From positions 96,774,054 through 96,838,053 of the forward strand of contig JAVMKO010000003.1 in the NCBI GenBank assembly GCA_032164245.1: a stretch of DNA of 64,000 bases, read 5' to 3'. Shown here in pieces: positions 12,801 to 25,500 of this stretch. The translations under genes and the position numbers were made by a program. How positions within the stretch are numbered: position 1 is the stretch's first letter; each line of letters begins with the position of its first letter. The notes under the pieces were generated by a model. It made no database searches. It saw only the letters and a list, made by a program, of their open reading frames with translations, and was not told the DNA's origin. The stretch comes from Sternotherus odoratus (Eukaryota > Chordata > Testudines > Kinosternidae).

Positions 12801-15800
12801 AACCTCTTGAAGTCAGCGGGGGGGGGGGGGGGGGGAGGGGAGAGGAGGGGGGGGTACTTGCATCCTTCAAATCATGCCTGTGGTTAAGAACCCTGCTGGT
12901 CTGGGGCCTGAATATAAAATGTTTCCACTTTCTTCCATATTTTGTATCCATTTTAATTGATTCCCCATTTTCCTAATTTCCACTGTAGCACTCCCATAAA
13001 TGATCATTATGGCATTGCATTTGTGTAACGCCTTTTATTCCAAAGGATCTCAAAGCACTTTACAAATCAATATCTAAACTGTATATAGGGATCATCCTCT
13101 TACCCCCTTCTGAAATGCAGGCACCTCTGTGATGAAACTCTGTTTGATAGCATGCAGCAAAAATACACAGTACTGTAGCTAAGAACAAGGAGTGAAGAAT
13201 ATCTTTTCCAGTTGAGACTGCAAGGGGAATTAGGTAGGCAGAATGCAGTTATACAAAATGGGACAGGTACTTGCTTTCCCATCTGTTCCTTTTTCTCACG
13301 TAACCCGTAGTAGATCTGTAATCTAAAATCTCTGAAAGGCATAGGATTATCTTAATAAATCTCCAGACTTGCTGACAATGTTCATTATAAATGTGCCCCT
13401 CTCTCCTTGTATTCATTTTAGAAATCTCAAAGTCCCAGAATGATATGAGGGCTGACAAAAGTCTCCTAACTACAGATTATGGGCAGGACATGGAACACAG
13501 GAAAGAAAGGAGGAGTCAGTCTGACACCGCCATCGATATTGCAAACAGGGTATGTAATTCATTATACATAGTCGTTATAGTTTTAAGGGCTGTTTTGTGA
13601 TTGGCATATGATTGTCATGACTGATGATTGTCATGATACAGTACTGGCTTTATTAGAACAGTGGAAGCTAGTTAAGGTTACTTTGAGATGGCCACAGCAT
13701 CTCCTCTTTTTTTAACTCTTTCAATAATTCTGCTTTTGGGCTCAAATTCTCCAGCCTTAGTCTCAGCTCAAAGCTAAGGGCTAGTTTGCATGGAGCCACC
13801 TTGCTCCAACAGGGAACGCCAGGAGTGTATGTGGCTCACGTGCTCTGCAGGGGCTACTCAGTGCACACTCCACACCAGCCGATAGGCTGTTCCGATTGCT
13901 CTCCTAGTCCATCTGCTGGCCCTGCTTCAGCCCCATTGATAAAGAGGGGACTGAGTTACGGCTCTTCTACACCATTCCTGGGACTTCGGGGGCAATTTTC
14001 TGAGGAGAGAAGGTTTGGGGCATTGTGTGAACTGTTTGGGGAAGGTTTCCTCCCTTTTCCTCTTCCCATGCACCTCCACAAGGGCCTGTCACTACCCCTC
14101 AGTATTTTTGAAATGTTTGAGCAAAATCCATTCTCCTGTTTTTAAGTTGAGAGAGAATGAAACAATTTAGTTTATCTTCTAAAAGATGGTTAAGGGTTTG
14201 TTTTGAACATGACTAGCTCCCAAATGTCTGAACTTTATAAGCTGAAAACTTTCTAGGTCGCTGTGTGTGACCAACCACATCCCCAGTGTTTCCTCATCTA
14301 TCTGGTTTCACTGGAAAATCATTGCTATGTTTCACTGCATTGAGAAGCAGTAAGGAAGGCCTTAATATACTGACATTCTCTACACACCCTAACTGTGCTT
14401 TCATTGAACATAAAACAAAATGGGATGTGTGTTTAATGAATGAGTGAGGTCTCTGTAGTTTGAAATTTCACAGTGATACACGTGCCAAACAATAGATCCG
14501 GATTTTGTAATTGGCTATAAATGCTAAAGGTTTTAAGGTACGTCAGCACTTTCTACTGGGGATATAGAAAGGTAACATTTTTCTTGATTGTGTTGTCAGA
14601 GCTCTGCTCCTGGAGAACAGGAATTTCTAATGTCCCTCTAACTGAAAAATCCAAGCCTCTGCTGAAGTTTTGGCTGATTTGTGACATTTTGATTGATCTT
14701 CTATTATGGGTGTCATCATTGCAATCTAGATTTTCTTCTTCTGGTTGAACTTTTTACTCACACCTTTTTCCCCACGCCTATTTTGTGGCTCTTAGCATTC
14801 ATGCTGTGATCCCTGAGTTTACTTTTAATCTCTGTGAGCTGTTGTGTCCCCTTCCTACTTTTTGCTAGCACTATCTCTAGTTCTGATCTTTGTCTTGCTT
14901 TTGATAGTTCTAGTGGCAGTGTCCATAAGTTCTTGCACTTCACTGTGTAGCCTGTTTGTTAATCTTTATCAAATGCCTCATCTGTTATTCCCTCTGTTTC
15001 CTATTTTCTTTCTATCTTTGTAAACCACGTTACCGCCTTTCTTTTTCCCCCTGATCACACTCTTTGTGCTCTCTCTGCCAGAACTTGTAAAGTGATTGTC
15101 ATAAGTGTAAAGTGCTGGAGAGGGTTAATGTTATCTGAGAACAAGTGACGTAGAGCTTCCCTGCCATGAGAGAGGGAGGGAGGGAGGGGTTTTAGAGTTT
15201 AGTTTAGTTTTGCTGGCCATGCAGCATGAGCCAGGGCCCGAGAGCTTATCTCTAGCTGTGGAGATGACTCTGCTTCCTTCTTATATTCCTACTTAACTGA
15301 CTGTAAGTGATCTGTTAACTGCTTAAGCCTGTGCCTATTTGGGGTGTCTCTATCCATTTCAGATGAGAAGTTAGAGAATTCTAAATTGTAAGCTGTACTG
15401 TGCCTATGTTCTATATTCTTTTCTTTATTAAATCTTTTAGTTAAAAGCGTTTGGTTTACTTCCCTTCAGGTTTCCTTTGCTTCCCGGCTGGGAAGAGAGG
15501 GGTGAAGGGGGAGGTAGGGAAACGGATCAGCTCGGGGTATAAGCTGAGGAACATCTCTCTCTCTCCAACAAGGAGGGAGGAGGTGACACAGCCTCCAGGT
15601 GTCTGACTCTGGCTCTCAGGAAGGGGGACAGAGTTAGGGTTTTGGGGAGTCTGAGTACCCCAATCCAAGGCCTTGGATATCTACTCAGATGGTGGCAGCC
15701 GTGGTCCCCCAAGAACCCAACTGGTAAAAGGGGGGGGGGAGTCTTGGGGTGTAGAGAATTAACTTGGCTGGGAAGCAGCTAAAGTTAAGGGGTCTGGCAA

Positions 15801-18800
15801 AAAAGAGTCCCAGTCTTTGTACTCAAGAGCACAGAGGCTGGGGTACCACTCTTACAGTGATCTTAAACTGCAGTTCTCTGCTGAGGAGTGACTGTCAAAA
15901 TGGCACCTTTTTACTCAACCGATCTGATCCCTATGTATACTCAGACATGCCTCCTTCCTTTGATGACATAAAACAGAAAAAATGTATTTTTATTCTTGTT
16001 AGTTTGTTCCAGTATGTTTCCAGGCATCAGAGTTAGGCTGACTGATGAAAACTGAAGCAAATTTGTTAATCTCTAAGGTGCCACAAGTACTCCTCGTTCT
16101 TTTTGAGGATACAGACTAACGTGGCTGCTACTCTGAAACCTGAAGCAAAATAGGCACTAACACCTCAACCTTCTTGTTGTCATCTGTTATTAGCTCTCCT
16201 TCCTCCCTAGAGGACCTGCACTGGCCTTCATCTTTCTCTTGCTCATAATCTATTTAAAGAACTTCTTCTTATTGCCTTTTATGTCCCTTGCTAGGTATAA
16301 CTCACTTTGTGCCTCAGACTTTCTGATTTTGTCCCTATATATATGTGCTATTCTAACCTTAGCACTGGTATTAACATTTCCCTATCCATCAGCTTTGATT
16401 GTTTTCTATTTAGCGCAGTAGAGAAGTATTATGGCTTAGATTGTGTGTAATCTGTTGTTCAGAATGAGGTCTGTTTTCAAATGAATCTTACCATTTCATC
16501 TTCATCAATGGCCATTTTTGTACTTCTTTCTACTAGTAGTACAGGGAATCCCAGTGATTATTAAAGGCACGTTATTCCTTCCGTGTGTCCAAATAATTTT
16601 CACTAATATTGTTGGCTCATTCAGGCAGGAATGTTATCACTAGTCCAGTGGGTCTCAAACTTTTTTACTGGTGATCCCTTTCGCATCACAAGTCTCTGAG
16701 TGCAACCCCCCCTAATAAATTAAACACACTTTTTAATATATTTAACACCATTATAAGTGTTGGAGGCAAGTGGGGTTTGGGATGAAGGTTGACAGCTTAC
16801 AACCCCCCCCCATGTAATGACCTTGCGACCCTGTGAGGGGTCCCGACCCCCATTTTGAGAACCCCTGCACTGGGCTTTTGATAGTAAACTCCACCAGAGT
16901 GTTTCTTTAAACAAATATTTATTCCAAAGTGATCTTTTCGTTCATTCCTACTGCTATTTCCCTCCCCCCGCCCGTGCCCTTGATGAAATGTGTTTCACAG
17001 AATGTATTTTGTTGGAAGAACAGAGGTGGATGGATAGGAGATTCAGAGGAATCCTACCTCATTCCTTCATTTTGCCCAGTCAGAAATTTTGTGTGGGGAG
17101 TGGAATTTAAAGATTTGCTGCTTGGAACTCCCTCATTCTGGAATATAGCAAAGTTGCAGTTAAACATTGAATGTTCAGCTTTTCTCTGGAGTCACAGCTA
17201 AAGTGAGACTTGTCAGTCCATCCTTGTACTGACACTCCTTCAAGTTATGTTCATTCTGGTCTTTCTTCACATAGGTGGAGACAGGCATATGCCATGTATG
17301 CTGTAACATATAACTGGTAATTTCCTGGAGGAAGAGTTCTTTTGGAAAACTGCCAGGATTTTGGGGGTGGAGGTGGGGTTGTCCTAATGAGGTCTTTTAT
17401 TAATACACTGCTACAGTAATGACCTTACTTGTAGTTGCAAGGTTAGCAATCATCATATGGTGGATAATGGCATGTGTACCACACAAGATTATGGGAATAC
17501 TATGGACGGGGTGGAGCAGCAATGGATCAACCAGTGTGTGTACAAATTCAAATTTAGTTATAGACCTGTTCCTTGGTCAAACAGTCTCCCAAGGCAGGCA
17601 CACCCATATGTGAATTGTAGGTATGGGCTGTATATTTATGTGGCAGAACACAGGGGGGAGGAGGGCAGGAAACACCGGGCACTTGACTTAACAAAACAAA
17701 TGAATGGAAGTTCAGTGCGACATCTCTTACAGATAAAAAATATGCCAAGCCTTCAGCAACTCATCAATGGGACACGGGATGACAATGAAGTCTTTACCAA
17801 AAAGTACTGCAAGCAGGGAGAGGACATTCCAACCAGTCCCATGAGTGACACTGTATTCTGTGGTGGCAAAAAACATGTAAGTATCAACGCGAGATGAAGC
17901 AGAATAAAACAGTGGTGTAAAATGGACTGAAGTGTAGGAGTTAAAATCTTGTTCAATATAGCATATGTCATGGATTGTGCGCAGAAATAAGAGAATTCTA
18001 TTTTCGTTCAGATCAGGGAAAGATAGTCTGTCCTTGGCATGGGCCTTATAGCAGTGTTATAAGAGTACTGCAGCATAAATACAGCTGAATGGATGGCAGT
18101 TAGCTGAAACCTCAGGTTAATTGAAGTTTAGTTAATGTCCTCTCAGGTGTGCAAACTCAGCTGCCTCATTCTCTTCACTGAGGACAGTTTATAGAAAAGG
18201 ACAGAAACCTTAAAGTTCAAAGGCATTGGGGATGGAAAAGCCTTTCTAAATCATTAACATTTTCTACAAAATATAGTCCCATAACTAACTGATGACATAT
18301 CAGATATTCCACTTGATCTTAGTGAGAAGGGAGAGAAGAAAACCAATCAGAAGTGAATGCAACAAGGATTTTAAAGTCTCTTTGGTTATGTTAACAGTAT
18401 CTCACTGGGGTAATGCTCTCAGTACATTATAAATGACTTGACAGGAATTTTCAGGGCACAGTGGGAATCATAGCTGCAGTGTCTAGGCATTTCAGAGCCG
18501 GAGTTAAGAAGGAAGGAAACTAAAATGGTTCTTAGGGGCCAAACATAATTGAACCAGCCTCCTGCTTTTTAGTGACACAACAATGAGATAATTTTACACC
18601 TGCTTTGCAGGGGTGTGAATAACTACACAAAGTGCAAGGCAGTGAACAATCAGGCCCTTGGTGTTTGCCAACAGCTCACCACACAGTTGTATCTGAGTTG
18701 CCATAAATGTCTTCTTAGCGTAGGTCATCACTGGGATGCAGTTGGCAGAGTTGACTTTTGAATGGCAGTCACTACTGCTATCTATAGTGATCTGCCTGTA

Positions 18801-21800
18801 TTCCTCCTTTTCCTGTTAGACCATGATTATTTTCTTTGAGGGATGGGACAAGGTGCGGGGGAAAAAACAAATACAAACCCCATTGATATAAGGGGTTTCC
18901 TATCTTGTATTTCTGTAATTCTTACAAGAAATAAATGAACATAACCCTAATAATTGCATATAATTATATATTCCTTCATACATGAATAGATATTTATCTG
19001 TTTGATAAATACCCCAGTAATGCCAGAACAACCACAGACCAGGGACAAAGCCTTCAGAATGGAAGAGTGGACTTGGGGTCTCTCCTATTAGAAACCCAAG
19101 TCTCCATGAGTCAGACCTCTGTATCTGAGATATAGGGCTAGTTCGTGTGGATTGTTTGGAGATGTACTTGCCCCCCTGCCCTGGAGAAGCTCCGAAGGGG
19201 GTTGTGGGTCCTAACATCTTTTCCACCTGGCTTCCATGTCAAATCCATTGCAACCTCGCTTGCAGTGGATTGGATGGCAGTTGCAGGATGCATCCTGGGA
19301 CTCCACTGGCTGTACTATGGATGGCCCAGTCTAAACAATGAAATATCATGCACTGTTTTGTCAAAGGGGAGGCCCAGCTTTATCAAGCACCTTCTTTATA
19401 TGGGAGCTCTGTGTTGCTGATCATTGATTCATTAAAACTCTATCCTTTAACCTAAGAGATGATGCCACTCCAACCCCTGCCAGCTGGGCTTGAGTACAGG
19501 AGGTCATTGTTAATTTATTATGAGGGAGGACCAGATGGATGGAGTATTTCCTTGTTAAATGTTTACAATGCTTGCTTTCGTCAGAGGATCTGACCCCTGC
19601 TAAAGCCACTGCACGTAACAGGAACACGTAATGCTAACCAGCCTGAGGAGCACCGCTTGGAATAAGCATACAACTCCTCTGAATAAATAAGAGATTTAAT
19701 GAACTAAACAGTAGGGCAGCTTTGCAAAACTGTCATTAAAATCTATCCATGGAGGCACAAAATCTACTTACCTTCCTTTTCTGTGATGAATGATAGTGAA
19801 AAATTAACGAGTTTTTTACTTAGCTGTCAAATAATTTACTTCCTTGAGGTGAGGGGGTGAGTAGAATTTAACAAAACTGCAACAGATAAACTGCTGCTCT
19901 GGCTACATCTTATGAGGTCTGCTGGATTACATGAGCTGTACATCAGTTCAAAATTTACAAAGAGTCCTGTGGCACCTTAAAGACTAACTAAAGTATTGAA
20001 GCATAAGCTTTCATGGGCAATACCCACTTCGTCGGATGCAAGCAGTGGCCTGCTAAGGCATGCAGAATAAGAACTTCTTGGTTAACCAAGCTGGGGCAGT
20101 TGCAGGATGCATTCTGGGACTCCACTGGCTGTACTATGGACGGCCCAGTGGAGTGTAGAATGGGACGACACTGTTTTTCAGAGGGAGGGGATGTCAACTA
20201 CTGATGACATTACAGTCTGTGAAGGTGTTAGTGTCAGAAGAGATTGCTATAATAACAAGATCTTAAGGAGAAACTTACTGGTAACAGTACTTAAAGGGAA
20301 ACCCTGAAGCTCTTACATTAAAGCTTATTGTTAAAAAAGAATTGAGAGAAGAAACCAGAACTATCTTGATTTAAATACGTTGTTCAGTACATTGAGAGCT
20401 AGATTGCCCCCTGCAGTTATATGACTGCAGGGGGGCACAGAAGAGAGTAAATCTCTTTTCTCAAGCCTGTGTAGGGATTGCCACAAGTGCTGCCTGGGCG
20501 CTTACAGAGGTTGCACCCCAGAACCTCCCTCCACACCAAGGAGGATAAAAAGTGAGCAAGGAGGAGTGGTGCCATGGGTCCACCGAGGGGCGGCTTCAGG
20601 CACCAGCGTACCAAGCTGGTGCCTGCGGCGGCAAGCTGTTGGGGGCGGCCTGACTGTCGCTGGTCCCACAGATTTGGTGGCATTCGGTGGCGGGTAAGCC
20701 AAAGCCATGGGACAACGGAGCTTCCGTAGAATCGCCACTGAAGGGCACCTCACTGCTGTGCTTGGGGCGGCACAAAATATAGAGCCGCCCCTGGATCCAC
20801 CTCCCCTCAGCACTAGTACCTAGTGCTGGCTGGCTATGCCATTTGGGAGCCCTAGGGAATGGTTAATAAGTGACCCTCTTTGTTTCCCACAGCACTTCCT
20901 CGGGCTCTTTCTAGGGCTGTGTGCTTCAGCACTGCCCCTTACTATGGGCTGCATATTACAAACCCAGTCTAGCTGTACATTTTTAGATGTTTGGGACTTT
21001 GACCATTGACAGTCCAGTATCCATATTATTCCTATCACATGCTTTTTGGTCACATACTAATTTTTTTTGGGAGTCAACTTCTAAATAGAGATACGGTCTC
21101 ATACAATGAGTTCCTATAGGATAGTTATGCTCAGTCATATATCGAGGACAGGGGAAGCCACTGCCCTTACTTCATGGAGCTTACTATATAAAGATGGTTA
21201 ATTTTATATAGAAAAATGAAGAACTAGTAAAATTTCAATGGTAGTTATTATTTAAGGCACAGTATGGATAGTGAAGAAATAACTTTATGCACTTATTGTG
21301 TTGATTCTGAGTTGTTTGCTGTGACTTTAGCAGTCAATTTGGTGCAAAGATATTAAGATTTGAGGGATAAAATCTATTTTATCTTACTGGATTTGAGCTC
21401 ACCTTTTTTAATCCTTGCATTTTCTTAGGGTAGTTTATATAGCATTAACAGCACTTGCACCGAGGCTGGCAATTTTGACACGGCTAATGTCACAGGAGAA
21501 ATAGAGTTTGCCATCAGATACGTCTTTAAAGCTTGCACTTTAGAAGTCTGCATCAAGGCCTGCAAGAACCTGGCTTACGGAGAAGAGAAGAAGAAAAAGT
21601 GTAACCCGTAAGTGTTTTGATGTCAAAAGAAAAAGCCAAAAACAAGGTGTTTAGTTTTTTCACAAGATATGCATACATGTGTCTGACTTGCTACTGTGTA
21701 CTATACACATATCCACTTATACATAGGCCCAGATGTCAGACCGTTAGCACTTAAGTTGTGCCTGCAAAAAATGCCTGTACACTCATTGTCTAGTGGTTCC

Positions 21801-22508
21801 AGCATGAGGCAGAAAGTTGGGAGGTCTCTGTTCTATTCCCGACTAACTCACTGCATGACACTGGGCAAGTTATTTAACATGTCTGTGCTTGTCTTCTTTA
21901 GCTATAAAATGAGAATATGAATCTCTGCTTTTGTAAAATGCTATGACAGCTAATGATAATTGCAAAATATAATATGTAAATATTACCTGTGCAAAAAGTA
22001 CCCATTTCTGAGTATGAACAGTGCCTATGTGATTTTTTGTTTGCAGTGTAGGTGCTAATGTTGGAACGTTTAATCCAGTGTCTCCTCTCTGGTTATTGTT
22101 TTGTTTATGAATGATTCTCTCTGTCTTTCCATAGCAGAAGTCATTCATGGAAATTCATCAGGCAGAATGTCCAGCTGGATAGTTAGTGCTTGACCCTACT
22201 GTGATACATTGTTTGAGTGTATTTGGATCAGCTGGGCCAACACTAAGCATGCTGGAATTCCAGAGTTATGCTTAGATTCTACCAGAAAGAATTTGGAATT
22301 TTGTCTTTTGCAGAGGAGGATCCTAAAACTGAACTCTAATAAAAGGATCCTCCTTGTTGGAATGCCAGATAATGCCATGACACAGTTAGGGAACATTTAA
22401 TAAGTGATTGAATAACCCTTAAAAAGAACGAGGAGTACTTGTGGCACCTTAGAGACTAGAAAATGTATTTGGGCGTAAGCTTTCGTGGGGTAAAACCCAC
22501 TTCTTCAG

Positions 22509-22563
<55 letters not shown>

Positions 22564-25500
22564 AGGGCTGGTCTTCACTACCGGGGGGGATCGACGGCAG
22601 ATACACAACTTCAGCTACGTGAATCATGTAGCTGAAGTTTGCGTATCTGCAGCCGACTTACCTGCCGTCCTCACGGTGGCGGCAGTCAGCGGTGCGCTCC
22701 CCCGTCGACTCCAGCTTGCACCTCCTGGCAAGCTGGAGTTCCGGAGTCGACGGGGGCACTGCGGGCGATCGATTGCTACCCACCGATCTGGCGGGTAGTG
22801 AAGACCAGCCCATATATGAAGTGGGTTTTAGCCCATGAAAGCTTATGCTTAAATAAATTTGTTTGTCTCTAAGGTGCTACCAGTACTCCTTGTACTTTTT
22901 GCAGATACAGACTAACACAGCTACCACTCGGAAACCTGAATGACCCTTGAGTTTCCTGATGGCGTTGCCAGCATACAAATCACAAAAAAGCTGAGAGTGT
23001 GGTGTGGGAAATTCCATGTAGTAGCGAACATTACATTCTGTATTTGCTGTACAGAGTGCTGTCTCTCAGCCAGTAGAAAAAAGTACAGGCATTGTTTACA
23101 GTTAGAACACTTGACACAAAAGTTGGCTGGGGTAGGTGTTGTTTCCAGCACTTATGCTAGCAACCTGTCAAAACTGTCAGCTTGTTGGCTGGTTTGAGCT
23201 ATGGCTGGTTGGTTTGCATGACTCCCTGTTGCTGAAAAGGCTTTTAAAACACACAGTACAAAGGGGCTTGGGAAGCAGTGCATTGCTGCTGAAAGCTACA
23301 ACTGATCTTCAGTTTCCCCAGAATTTAACCCAGATCGGTTTAACAGTTATATACTGTTATAAATGAATTATAAAATACTACATTTTAAAAGAATGTTCTG
23401 GCAGAATTTGTCTCCTTTTCCACAGGCCCTATGAGCAGACAATGGGAATCCATAATGCAGTCGATCACTTTTGGCTCTGGATTCATACTCCACGGTGTAG
23501 ACCAGGGGTAGGCAACCTATGACACATGTGCCAAAGGCGGCACGTGAGCTGATTTTCAGTGGCACTCGCACTGCCTAGGTCCTGGCCACCGGTCTCGGGG
23601 GCTCTGCATTTTAATTGAATTTTAAATGAAGCTTCTTAAAATGTTTTAAAACTTTATTTACTTTACAGACAACAATAGTGTATTTTATATATTACGGATT
23701 TATTGAAAAAGACCTTCTAAAAATGGTAAAAGGTATCACTGGCACACGAAACCTTAAATTAGAGTGAATAAATGAAGACTTGGCACACCACTTCTGAAAG
23801 GTTACTGACCTTGGTGTAGAGCTGAGCCTGAGAAGGAGCCAAAATTTACCAGTGTACATTGCCAAAGAGCCACAGTAATACGTCAGCAGCCCCGCCATCA
23901 GTTCCCTTCCGCCCCCGCTTCGAGCGCCTTCCACCCACCGGCAGCCCTGTCAATCATCACTTCCTCCTCTCTTCCTGCAGCTCCTGATCAGGAGTTTCAT
24001 GGCGTGCAAGAGGCTCTAGGGAGGAGGGGGAGGAGCGAGGGCATGGCAGGCTCAGGGAAAGGGGCAGGAAGGGGTGGAGTGGGGGCAGGGCCTGTGGTAG
24101 AGCCAGGGGTTGAGCAGTGTGCACCCCTTGGCACACTGGAAATTTTGGCACCTATCGCTCCAGCCCCGGAGTTGATGCCTATATAAGGAGCCACATATTA
24201 ACTTCTGAAGAGCCACATGTGGCTCCAGAGCCACAGGTTGGCTACCCTTGGTGTAGACCATTGTCTGTCCATAGAATTCTCATTAAGAGAGAATATTGCT
24301 TAACGCGAGTTACTTACGTGACAGGGACCCTATCAAATTCGCGTCCATTTTAGTCAATTTCACGGTTATTGGATTTTTAAATTGTCAATTTCAGAGTTTC
24401 ATATACAGTATTTAACATCATGGAATTTCAGATGTATAACCATGGAGGTCCCAACCCAAAAGAGGATTGTGGTGATGGACTCAAGACTATTGTAGGGGGA
24501 ATCACAGAATTGCCACCCTTCTGCATTGCTTCTGATGGAGGCTCTGTCTTCAGAGTTGGGCAGCCAGAGAGCAGTGGGCAGTGCAGACATGGGGGTCGCA
24601 TGGTACGGGAGGTGATCATCATTTTTTGGGGTGTGGGAAATAAATGCTGCTTTATTTCCTTCCCTTTCTTTCTCAGCTTGAACTGTCCTAAATTTTGCTC
24701 TCTCCCCCCATCCCTCTCTCTAATTGCAAGGTATGCAAAGACTTATTTGCTTCCTGATAAATCTTCTCGGAGTAAACGGAAGACAGCTGTTAAAAAGAAC
24801 ACAGTGGATCCGGCATTCCATGAAACTTTAAAGGTGACTTGTAAACATTTGTGACCTGGAAAGATCTCTCACTTGCATAGCAAAGTCTCCACTTCCAGTG
24901 CGCAGTCCTACAAGCTTTCTGTGAGCAGAACTCCCTTTGACTCTGAGAGCCCTGTGTGAGGGCTTTTAGGATTGTGCCAGACCCTTCAATTCAAGAGGTC
25001 AGAGTGAACCTAACCATTAACTAATGATGAATGCCAATCAGAATAAAAACAGCCTCTTGTACATTTCTGTAAAGCTCCATTAATAAGTTGCAAGCTGGCA
25101 GAAAAAGGAACATCTGGCTTTGTCCATAGAAAACATAAGGTTGGCTGAATTCTGTTTTAGTTTCTGGCTAAAGAGATCTTTGAAATATGGTAAAAGGAAA
25201 CTCTCTCATCTTTTTATGGTTACATAGACTAATTGTGATTATTACAAAGGAAAATTAGTACTTTGTACGGTTATCTGTTTGAACGGACAGCTCTTTTGTG
25301 AATGTCAAAGGGAGTGTCTCTTTGCAATTTGCTACATGAATAGCAGCTATTCCATTAATTCCTATTGTGCTCAAAAGAGCGATAGATCCTAGGTGTTAGT
25401 TTCCTCCTTTCCCCCCCCACCACAATTGATGTCTCATTCATCAGCGTTTGGACTTGTTCATTTACAACAAATTAATCGTCACCGCAGGGAGTAAGAGTGG

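Larger units (their letters stand above)
10018..13421 (+). other. SYTL3 intron, mostly unrecognised, with simple repeats
   Basis: Contains a short TA run near 11131-11143, a SINE remnant (10966-11018), a poly-G tract near 12818-12852, and near 13008-13075 a stretch (GGATCTCAAAGCACTTTACA) typical of an ancient amniote SINE/L3-like repeat. No exon was found. Confidence 0.5.
17877..21428 (+). other. SYTL3 intron with SINE, MITE and a shared 55-bp block
   Basis: Contains the SINE at 19959-20041, the hAT MITE at 20585-20793, and two nearly identical 55-bp blocks (19276-19330, 20095-20149). The rest, including 17900-19100, is unrecognised. Confidence 0.5.
22421..22936. mobile_element. Tail-to-tail SINE dimer with TA repeat, split by a hAT element
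   Basis: A plus-strand SINE part (22423-22511: GAGGAGTACTTGTGGCACCT, then GCGTAAGCTTTCGTGGGG) runs into a (TA)n tract. A minus-strand SINE (22815-22936: GAAGTGGGTTTTAGCCCATG to GCTACCACTCGGAAACC) faces it. The whole unit is flanked by TGAATAACCCTT (22409-22420) and TGAATGACCCTT (22937-22948), 11 of 12 identical. The outer duplication suggests one insertion event made the dimer. Confidence 0.8.

Noticed and set aside
13786..14145. A 119-codon plus-strand frame in a SYTL3 intron
   Set aside because: It would break the phase between the exons at 13422 and 17733, and has no known domain.
20417..20813. Minus-strand frames around a GC-rich block
   Set aside because: They overlap the hAT MITE at 20585-20793, which explains the composition.
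22515..22561. TA tract as a replication origin or promoter
   Set aside because: It is a simple microsatellite between two SINE tails; nothing else supports a regulatory role.
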